64,000 nt of DNA from Whalleya microplaca. Lineage: Eukaryota; Ascomycota; Sordariomycetes; Xylariales; Xylariaceae. The notes beneath the pieces are model-generated. The model saw nothing but the letters and a program-made list of their open reading frames with translations. It did no database searches and was not told the DNA's origin. A program made the position numbers and the translations under genes. The number at the start of each line of letters is the position of its first letter. Position 1 is the stretch's first letter. The DNA lies in the NCBI GenBank assembly GCA_022497155.1, contig MU385720.1, positions 558,001-622,000 on the forward strand, given 5' to 3'. Below, one piece after another: positions 56,393 to 64,000 of this stretch.

Positions 56393-58205
56393 TCAAACGG
56401 CGGTACGAGGGTCCAGCGTGTGCACCACTACGGTGGGAGCACTTGACTCGTTTTTGCGCAGCCCAAACCCTTTTGCACTCAGTTCCCAAATCGATGTGCT
56501 GATTCCCTGCTTTTCCGAATAACTTTGCTCAATGTGTTCCAGAGTATGCCCTCTAGTCTCGAACATATAGATGGCAGAAACCACGGTGCAGAGTATCGAA
56601 CAGCTCGCGAAGAAAAAATAGGCACCGTAAGTCGAAGTCGACACAAATACCGGCGTCGTGAGCGCCACAACGAAATTGGCCAGCTAATATTACACAGTCA
56701 GCTTCTCCAGTCCATGGTTCAATGCGGGTATAGTAGTGGGAAGTAGAGACTCACCCAGTTGCAGCTCTGACCCAAGCTGGCGGCACTACTCCTCGTCTTC
56801 CTAGGTAGACTCTCGATTAGGAATGCGCGGAATCCTATCGCCCATGTTGCGCTGAATACGCCGGCAAAAAGGTATATGCACACAATGACTACCCAGCGTG
56901 CAGCGCCATCATTGGCATGGACTTCACCAGCCGCATATAGAGAACCCATGATAAGCATCAGGGTAGAGATCAATACGCCGCCTACGAGCGTCGATGTTCT
57001 CCGACCCCATGAATCCGCCAGAAGAGTGGCTGGGATCGTCACAACCATAATAACTAGCGCGCTAACCCCAGAGGCCAGGAACGTTGCGTTCTCAGAAGAA
57101 ATTCCCGCTTGTTGAAGCAGAATAGGGGCGTAGTACAGCACACCGTCGATGCCACTGAACTGCTGCATAGCCATGAGAAAGCATCCAAAAATAGTGCGGC
57201 CTCTAGATGGAGCCGCAAAGGCTTCCCTGAAATCTCGACCGGTCATCTTCAGGCTCTGCCAAAACGGCAGGTTAGGCGAGTGTGACAGTGTTCCACCGGA
57301 CTGAGATAGAAGTTCCATCTGCTCTGCATCCTCGAGACCCAGCTGGCCAATGATTCTCTTAGCCTCCGCAGGGCGGCCCCTGGCCTGTAGCCAGCGCGGG
57401 CTCTGCGGGAGGAGCGAGCACGCTGCTGCATTACTGAAGGCGATGAAAGCTTGGATCGCAATGGGCAATCTCCATGAGAGCGACTCCTCGTAACGAGATG
57501 TGCCATAGCACATGAAGTAACCAAATACAAGTCCCAAAGTAATCAGGAACTGCACTACAGATGTCATAACGCCTCTTATCCGGGCAGGGGAGATCTCGCA
57601 TACATGCACGTACACGGTGCTGAGAAAAATTCCTTCCCCAACGCCCTTCATAACACGGCCGACTATGAACATAGCCAGCCAGTGAGCAGACGTCTCAAGA
57701 GTAGCGCCGATGCCGAAAATTGTAGAACCAATTGCAATCATTCTAGTGCGACCGTAGTGGTCGGCAAGGACGCCGGCGATAAGGGCCGTGATGGCCCCAG
57801 GAAGGAGAATAGAAGAAACAACCAACCCACTACGCACAATCCGGAGTCAGTAGTTGTCCCGTTGGATAACTTCAGGACTCCTGAGTCATCTCTGGAGTTC
57901 CAACTCTAGAAACATTCACAATGGGTAGTTGTTGCTCCTAAGACCGGCCGAAGTGAAAAGAGAACTCTGGAAGACGAACTGGACGGTAGGGTGTAATTCA
58001 CCAAATGTATTTCTAAATGATGACATGGTTGTGACCGAGCCGATCGTACCTGTGTCCATGCTATTATATGTAAGCTACATGCCATGGCAAATGTACGGGC
58101 AGTTGGATGTGTTGATGAGACGCACCCGAAGACGAAGGCATTTAAGGCCGAGATGACTGATGCGCTCAGCCATAGCGGAACACCTCTGATCCTGTTCAAA
58201 AGCAT
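56393..58205 (-). CDS. MFS sugar (and other) transporter
   Basis: Four exons (58205-58126, 58060-57920, 57829-56755, 56683-56393) sum to 1587 bp, 528 residues. The start is MLLNRIRGVPLWLSASVISALNAFVFG, then MDTGTIGSVTTM, the first-helix signature of the sugar-porter family. GVLADHYGRTRMIAIGS (loop 2-3 G-x3-D-x-x-GR), GRVMKGVGEGIFLSTVYVHVCEISPARIRG and LLPQSPRWLQARGRPAEA (PESPRWL-like; E is Q) follow. FSGIDGVLYYAPILLQQAGIS (a QQxxGxxxxxYY-like motif) and ETRGHTLEHIE close the signature set. Twelve helices are expected in the plasma membrane. The junction between exons 2 and 3 is the least certain. Substrate is unknown. Confidence 0.87.
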
Positions 58206-59647
58206 TATTTGAGCTAGATCTAAATTGGGGTGAAAAGTGACTTGGAGTTGAGAGCTTGAGGTCAGAGAGTACAATGAAGAAAACGACTCTTGCCTTTAAT
58301 ATTCTACGACAGCTTCTATAGCACGTGAAAATATCCTTCAAACTTTTCTTATCTGGACCCTCCGCCCCGGAAGAGACTACAGTAGACCTATAAAGAATAA
58401 GCACTTAATCATTATTTTACTATCTCGCATTAGAGTCCGTCTTATGGGGCTGCCCTTGCATGATTACGGATATCGTGTTGACCGCTACCTTCAATAGCAA
58501 ATTGAATAGTCGACATGCGATGTGCGGCTCTTGTCTTAATGCCTTGGGCTGGACCTAAACAAGGCCGGCAGCACGGTTGACGATCCGGCCCATAAATCCA
58601 CTATCGACGGACACCGGTCTTCATCGACGCACGCAATTAACTTTAACTTATTACAGTAAGCCCGCCTGTCTCGCGCTACAACGAGTCCTACGCGCCGCCC
58701 GTAGATTCCCTATATCGGACCTTAAGCGGTACCTTTTTGGGAAAGTCCGCCCACCCTGCATACATGAGAATATGGCTCCGTGGGTTTCTTTAAGAGACCA
58801 GATTCTCTTGGAATCTCTAGTGCAAATATTTACTGCATACAAGTGGGTGTTCAGGTCACTGTGGTCAAATATTGCCATGCATCCACCTAGATAACAACTC
58901 ATCATTCAAACAATTACCAGTTGTGAGATATGACAGTATACGTGTTCATGTGTTTCTACGGAGGTTGCATAATATGTCCACGTCAAAACAACGATCTCAG
59001 CAGTCCTAAACCTTGTTTGCATCAGTGTCAGAGCTATTGTGTCAACGCTCTACGTAAGCTTGACCTTGACGGCAATATTGCTCGATGCTAGATATGTTAC
59101 GCGATGATCGACGTCACCTACAATAGATAGAATTTCTAGATATTAGTCATTGGGCTATGACGACAAGGGTTCTTCTAGAATCTACAGTAGGTAGGTTTCA
59201 TACAGTGGTATCAAGACAGTCAGTGCTAGAAGAAGTCCTGCTCCGGATCGCTTGTTCTCGCAATCTTAAGAAAGATCAAAGTCTCATCTAGAGTAAAAGT
59301 TTGAAACACGAGGCCACCAGTCTTTACCTGAGCATCCAGCCTTTCCAAGGTCTGAATAGCCAGTACTTATCTCCTCCTAGATGTAGAAATCAGACCCAAT
59401 CAAGCTTTCAACCATCAAATAATGATCGATATCAGGGGTTAGGCATCATATTGTCCTTCCATGAGCCTCGTTACGAGGGCGAGAAGGCGCCAGAGCTGAG
59501 TAAGAGCGCAGTGGGGTTCCGGATGATGACTGTTGTGTTCACTAGTTGATTAGGTAATATGGATTTCTCGCAATACATGGACCCCGGTATGCTACAGCCT
59601 TGGAGTTCCTCGATGTTCTTTTCAATCTTGTGGGCTCAGCCCATGAA
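58206..59647. other. Intergenic region
   Basis: About 1.4 kb without a supported gene. A frame at 58577-58894 has no recognisable feature. The right part could contain decayed 3' sequence of the P450 relic, but no heme-binding or ExxR motif was found. Confidence 0.4.
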
Positions 59648-60657
59648 CTACCTGTAATATATAATACGCTTAATAAACTGAATACCCATAAACAGGTGCT
59701 TGATCCACGGGGCACTGTTCAGAGGACCTAGTTTCTTGTGGGCAATACGCCAAAGGTAAAGGATAGGATGTTCTTGATGTTCTAGGCAATGAACGTTTAC
59801 AGACAAGTTGATAGAACCCATTAGATCGAATGTATAATACTTGCAGTAATTTGGAATGCTGATTGGTGCATCAGTGAGACTACGTAGCTTATCTACCAGC
59901 TTTTTCCGCGTATTCATATACAAAATGTTTGTTTTCTGTCGAGGGCGGTCATTGATATGTGTTGATTGAGGTTCATCTTCAATCTAGCCCTTGGTATGGC
60001 TGACGAAACTGGACACGGTACATGAGAAATTTCCAGTCCAGCATTTCATTTCATGATTGGCCAAGAACAAGTTTTTCTGATGAGATACTTACCGTTGACA
60101 CTAAAAGTTTGATCCCGCAGCTTACTCCGGTGCGCATGAATAATGGGATTACGAGTTGTGTTAAGCGACACCATAAGATGAAGAATGTCGTAGTATACTG
60201 CGTGTTGACATGTCGTCTCCGGTTCACGAATTCTCTCATATGCCTCGATTCCAAAGAGTGTTATTTCGTTGGGGTCTAGGAAAAGTATGAGTCCACGTGG
60301 GTATTGGACAGGGTCGTCGTATAAGTGAGTGTTTAATGGGTTTAATCATAGCATGGTCATCATTTGTCACTTTGCTACTTCAATTAACTTTCTCCAATAC
60401 CCTCTTATTATACAGTCTCCCTTCATTGCTTGATATGTTACCTCAGACTTCTACCTATTCACACAAGCAGGCAGAGTGGATCTGATTAAGAAATACGGAT
60501 AGCTACTAGTGTGTATAACAACGCCATACTTTTTTCTGAGTTCACCGAACAACTTGCAATTCTGGATACTGAAGTCTATCGTAGTCCAAACATGCGCGAG
60601 CTTTGAGATACGTATACTCGGTGGCCCAGGTAGATGTCTCAAAGGGGAAAAGAGCAA
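59648..60657 (-). pseudogene. Truncated cytochrome P450 (N-terminal third only)
   Basis: Three blocks in order match the N-terminal part of fungal P450s. LRHLPGPPSIRISKLAHVWTTIDF...GELRKKYG lies at 60657-60540. FLDPNEITLFGIEAYERIREPETTCQ...YYDILHLMVSLNTTRNPIIHAHRSKLRDQTFS lies at about 60280-60100. NMNTRKKLVDKLRSL...NYCKYYTFDLMGSINLSVNVHCLEHQEHPILYLWRIAHKKLGPLNSAPWIKHLF lies at 59920-59650. They are in different frames with poor splice options, and a stop interrupts the first block. The I helix, ExxR and the cysteine heme loop are absent downstream. A dead remnant is the simplest reading; a very divergent multi-exon gene is less likely. Confidence 0.75.
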
Positions 60658-60700
60658 TCGATATGCAGGGATGCTGGAATATAGAACTAATGCATATATA

Positions 60701-60915
60701 CAGCTATCACAGTTACAGTGGGTGCAATAATTATTTAGGTGCTGCCGTAATCACTTTAGTGAACTAAGTAGAATTGTATAAAGGTTTAAGATCTAAAGGG
60801 TTCCTAACAGCTTAAAAGATCCCTTTGGCAACGGGGATCTCGGAGCAATAATTGCTCCGAGATCTATAGGGTTAAAGCACTATAGCTAATACCCCTATTA
60901 TCGTGATAACAGCTA
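60701..60915 (+). repeat. Repeat R1, copy 2 (most complete)
   Basis: The longest copy runs from CACAGTTACAGTG to TATTATCGTGATAACAG. It contains an inner palindrome ATCTCGGAGCAATAATTGCTCCGAGAT (about 60838-60864). It shares ordered blocks with 46247-46409 (reverse) and 61443-61584. Its class is unknown. Confidence 0.7.
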
Positions 60916-61442
60916 AGTACACCTGTCTATCGGACTGTGCGACTTGCATCGAGACCCTTAAGGTGAGATTTGAATAAAGCAGCCGAGGTAAATAGGAATA
61001 TGTGTATGCGTGCGATATTTGTAGCCTCCAGATCCCGTTCGCTACGGATGAAATACGTGTAGTAAATGCAACTATTAAATATCAATGAAGACATTTTGAA
61101 GAGACCAATTTACAGTTGCTGAATATGGGGATGAACGGAAGAGAGGACTATAGTAATTCCAGACTCTCAGAAGGTAAAGTGAGCGATAGGATAGGATAAA
61201 GCTTATGAATTATGAATCGGGACGGTTATAATGACTGTGTAAGCCGTTAAAGTGACTGTGTTCTAGCCCATTTCGGATAGATAGGTCAAGTACGTATCCC
61301 GCAGTACATTTTATTAAGAAACGGATAACCGTCCCGGTTATGAATTATTACTAATTATGTAAATATATCTTTCAAGCAAACACTCTCTATCTTGAGCCCC
61401 AGCCTTCCGGCTCTGAAAAGGGGTGTCCTAAAGAAATTGAAA

Positions 61443-61584
61443 TATAGCAGTTACGTACAGTGTGGGTAATAATAATTCAAATGCTGCCGTAATTACTCGA
61501 GTTATTAAAATAGAATTGTATATAGGTCTAAGATTTAAAGGATCTCTAACAGCTTAGAGGATCGATTTTAAGTAACGGGGCTTT
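61443..61584 (+). repeat. Repeat R1, copy 3 (interrupted by MITE)
   Basis: It shares TACAGTGTGGGTAATAAT, ATGCTGCCGTAAT, TAGAATTGTATA, TCTAACAGCTTA and AACGGGG with copy 2. The hAT-type MITE is inserted at its GGGGCTTT. Confidence 0.65.
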
Positions 61585-61734
61585 CAAGGTTGTAATCCAC
61601 TCCACATGAGGTTCTCGTGGAGTGGAAACAGGGCTGGCACGTTGCACACTACAGTACGTGCACGCGTGCACGGTACATATAGTAGTCTTTTGTCCACGAG
61701 AGGCTCTCGTGGAGTGGAGTGGATTACAACCTTG
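61585..61734. mobile_element. hAT-type MITE, 150 bp with 8-bp target duplication
   Basis: It begins CAAGGTTGTAATCC and ends GGATTACAACCTTG. The perfect inverted arms are at least 21 bp (through CACTCCAC), with a second arm pair around TCTCGTGGAGTGG. Identical GGGGCTTT flanks it (61577-61584, 61735-61742). The 8-bp duplication is the hAT superfamily signature. It has no coding capacity. Its right flank ends 15 bp before the stop codon of the neighbouring hydrolase, so it may form that gene's 3' UTR or terminator. Confidence 0.92.
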
Positions 61735-61757
61735 GGGGCTTTCCGGTACTGTTCTAC

Positions 61758-62531
61758 CTAACCAAAAATGACCTTGTTGACAGAGTCTGCCACGCCGCCG
61801 GTCGAGGTAAAATTGGGACAATGGTTGGTTGCCAACTCGAAGCTCTGTACCTTGCATCCTTCCTTCTCCAGCCCCTCCACGAAGCCCTTTTGATAGCTGA
61901 ACGGCACAGTTGTGTCAAGAGTGGTGTAGATGTAAGCCACCGGGATTTCACGCCAAGCAGCAAATTGGCTCGGTTGGTACATGCATTTCCCATTCCAACG
62001 CACGAACGTTGCCACATATTCGTCGATGGCTTTATCATCAGGCCCGGGCCCGACCAAGAGTCCCTTCGGGTCGCGGAAAAGGCAGGTGCCATCTTCTGCA
62101 AAGTCGAAGACGAGAGGGACCAGACTCATATTATTATGTTCCTTGACTTTGTCCATCATAATAATACCTTCGGGGACGGCATAGCCGCATAGATAGATCA
62201 GGTGGGACACGCCACCTCGCAGACACTGATCGCGACGAGCATCAAGTCCAAGACCATACAGAGAGTTGGCACCCACTTGGCCATCATAGGAATGCATGAT
62301 AGCTACGACAGTACGCCCTGCCCGTACAAGGCTTTCGACGTAGCTGCGAACAAGGAGGCTATCACTAGACAAGTCTGCATTAGGAGGACGTGACCCATTG
62401 GTAGATGGGAGACGAGGCAAGTGAACCTCGTACCCTTGAGCTTCGAGGGCATTGACGAGCTTGGTGTAGCTCTCGGGGACATGCCAACCTCCATGGATGA
62501 TGATGATAGTCGGCTTAGCTTTAGCGGTCAT
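61758..62531 (-). CDS. Alpha/beta hydrolase (AB hydrolase-1 type)
   Basis: A single exon of 257 residues. TIIIIHGGWHVPESY is the oxyanion-hole HGGW segment. VVAIMHSYDGQVGANSL carries the nucleophile Ser in HSYDG; most relatives have HSYGG, so Gly is replaced by Asp after the tyrosine. VAYIYTTLDTTVPFSYQ has the late acidic region and FELATNHCPNFT the catalytic His near the C-terminus. The family covers cytosolic esterases, lactonases and C-C hydrolases, and the substrate cannot be inferred. No signal peptide. It lies between the MITE and the gap region, with no obvious partner genes. Confidence 0.87.
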   Translation of the reverse strand: MTAKAKPTIIIIHGGWHVPESYTKLVNALEAQGYEVHLPRLPSTNGSRPPNADLSSDSLLVRSYVESLVRAGRTVVAIMHSYDGQVGANSLYGLGLDARRDQCLRGGVSHLIYLCGYAVPEGIIMMDKVKEHNNMSLVPLVFDFAEDGTCLFRDPKGLLVGPGPDDKAIDEYVATFVRWNGKCMYQPSQFAAWREIPVAYIYTTLDTTVPFSYQKGFVEGLEKEGCKVQSFELATNHCPNFTSTGGVADSVNKVIFG

Positions 62532-62832
62532 AATGAACTATGCGAGGCAATTGATTAATATAAGTGAATAGATAATTTGTGTTTGTGTCAGTGAGAGATG
62601 TCTAGTTCCTAGCGATTGGAAATTAGTGTTGGTATGAGGCTATGAGCAAGGATTGGAATTGCCAATCAATATAGACGCGACCATGATGATTAAGACAAAG
62701 GGTTTGAGTATAGTATAAGTTGAGGCTGCAATCAATGTAGGGAGTTTTGAGACTGTATGCATGTTGGGAACGTGTTGTAACATATCTGCGCCAGAGGATC
62801 TTCAACTCATCCTTGTCGAGGTTGGACGTTGA
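62532..62832. other. Upstream flank of the hydrolase
   Basis: About 300 bp containing the likely promoter of the hydrolase gene. No other feature was seen before the poly-G run. Confidence 0.4.
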
Positions 62833-63070
62833 GGGGGGAGGGGGGGGGGGGGGGGGGGGGGGTGCGAAAAAACGCAGAAACAAAGGCGACCCAACGTGCC
62901 AACCATAAAGGGAACACAAACCCCAAACAAACAAACAAGGGGAACAGGGATTANNNNNNNNNNGCCCCCCCCCCGCCCCCCCCCCCCCCCCCCCCCCCCC
63001 GCCCCCGCCCCGCCCCCCCCCCCCCCGCCCGCCGCCCCCCCGCCCCCCCCCCCCCGCCCCCCCCCCCGCG
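62833..63070. other. Assembly gap flanked by poly-G and poly-C artefact
   Basis: A G-run at 62833-62862 (one A), a 10-N gap at 62954-62963, and an almost pure C/G stretch at 62964-63070. Long poly-G/poly-C next to a fixed-length N run is typical of low-quality read ends at a scaffold join. Proline/glycine-rich frames across it are not genes. Confidence 0.9.
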
Positions 63071-63100
63071 CCCTCGAGCCGACTCAACTATTGGCCGACA

Positions 63101-63938
63101 AGTTGCCTCGCCTACAGGGAATCCTTGCAGCAACCCATCAAACAAGGCTACCAGAGATTTTTTTGAAGTAAGCAGTCTTTCACGCGAGAACGAGATAGAA
63201 ATGGGTGGGAGCGGAAAGAGACGGAGGGTTGGTGCCTCTCTAGCATCCCTTGGCGGGCCCCTCAAAAGAGGGAAAGTCATGCAACGCCTTGATGAAGTCA
63301 AGGTCTATAGTGGCATGATCACGTTACTGATCGCATCTAACACATCGTAAGTCTACAGTTTTCGTAACATGCCCCTTGAATACCTTGACTTTGAGTGAGG
63401 TCTAGGATGAATCAACTCGTTTTGAGTCCTCAATATATGGTAATCGCATATTCTATTATGGTCCTCGGATCTGTAAGACTCCCTCTGCTAGTTACGCAAA
63501 TATTTCCCACGCCATTAGCAGGAATGAATTTCAGAAGATAGCGAATAGTGTTGTAGTCTTTTACTCGTGGATGAGGTTGTCTGGACAGGCGCACGTACTT
63601 GTGACACACTTGTCGAAGCCGTATATTACGGAAGTGGTAAGCAACCTGCCCAAGACGATCTGGTTTTTAACTATGAGTCCATAGGACAGGCGAGTATCTG
63701 CTTAATTGCGCATTAAGAACGGATCGTCGCATTGGCACACTATACCGTGAAGGAGTTCATCCTCTCCGAGCGCATAGAGGTTGGACCTGCGCGAGATTTC
63801 TCCCTAGGTAACGACATTGCAGTCAAGGCGTTCTTAGGATGCCTTACCAACGGCTTGAAGCTCAGTCGGACTAAGAAGGGTAGATACGATACAGCTCTAA
63901 TAGACTTCGCAAGAATAGAGCTAGACAAGCTGCCTTGA
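63101..63938 (+). pseudogene. Remnant of an NLR-type (NACHT) gene
   Basis: At 63164-63346 the frame FFEVSSLSRENEIEMG...KRRRVGASLASLGGPLKRGKVMQRLDEVKVYSGMITLLIASNT, followed by a GTAAGT donor, resembles the end of the N-terminal domain of fungal NLR proteins. At about 63726-63938 the frame VALAHYTVKEFILSERIEVGPARDFSLGNDIAVKAFLGCLTNGL resembles the segment after the NACHT domain (AHYSVKEYL motif), ending in a stop at 63936-63938. Only about 380 bp lie between them, too little for a NACHT NTPase, and that stretch shows stops in all plausible joins. An internal deletion or mis-assembly next to the gap is likely. Confidence 0.6.
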
Positions 63939-64000
63939 ATCTTCATGATGACAGACAACCTCATTGCCTTTGATTCCGCATTATTTAATAACATCTGCGA

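Noticed and set aside
58577..58894. 105-residue frame
   Set aside because: No recognisable features, an equally long antisense frame, and irregular composition. Not supportable as a gene.
62829..63350. Proline-rich 173-residue frame across the gap
   Set aside because: It is a translation of poly-C and N bases. Only its end (63164-63346) resembles a real protein block, reported as the NLR remnant.

Overview
The window is nuclear DNA of a filamentous ascomycete (Pezizomycotina). The evidence is many short introns with GT(RNG)...AG borders and CTAAC-like branch sites, a white collar-2 photoreceptor gene, HET-domain and other self-recognition genes, and an LTR retroelement carrying CpA-to-TpA (RIP-type) changes. 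The genus cannot be read from the sequence. Recurrent AGGTAGGTA/ACCTACTTAAG strings between genes recall Sordariomycetes, but that is only an impression. One 10-N assembly gap sits at 62954-62963 inside poly-G/poly-C artefact.

Positions 1-25420 look like a secondary-metabolite cluster of the alkyl-citrate type. The 5' third of a fungal FAS alpha gene runs off the left edge (ACP serine at codon 181). A complete FAS beta gene is transcribed divergently from it. Then come a C2H2-like regulator, a CmcJ/AsaB-type oxygenase divergent from a stand-alone citrate synthase, a DHA1 MFS exporter, and an FAD monooxygenase (last gene, membership uncertain). The inferred logic is that a dedicated FAS makes a medium-chain acyl thioester, the citrate synthase condenses it with oxaloacetate, oxygenases tailor the alkyl-citrate, and the MFS protein exports it. 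Arrays of GGGATT/GGAAT-like words lie in three of the cluster's intergenic regions and may be the regulator's operators.

Positions 26378-33525 hold ordinary genes: a six-exon DUF7721/beta-flanking-like gene, wc-2, and a rhodopsin-domain (PTH11-like) membrane protein.

Positions 34500-51100 form an accessory island. It holds a SesB-like hydrolase/pseudokinase gene, a HET protein, an active-looking kinase fused to ankyrin repeats, an FTA2-type kinase-like protein and a candidate PD-(D/E)XK protein. Among them lie nested solo-LTR-like insertions, a 61-bp palindromic insertion and a 2.2-kb RIP-damaged LTR element. This looks like a self/non-self recognition neighbourhood full of mobile DNA.

Positions 52500-64000 hold a small secreted cysteine-rich protein, an intronless SKP1 paralogue, a 47-residue IF1-like protein, a sugar transporter, a truncated P450, three-copy repeat R1 (two copies here), an hAT-type MITE with an 8-bp target duplication, an alpha/beta hydrolase, and the broken remains of an NLR-type gene beside the assembly gap.
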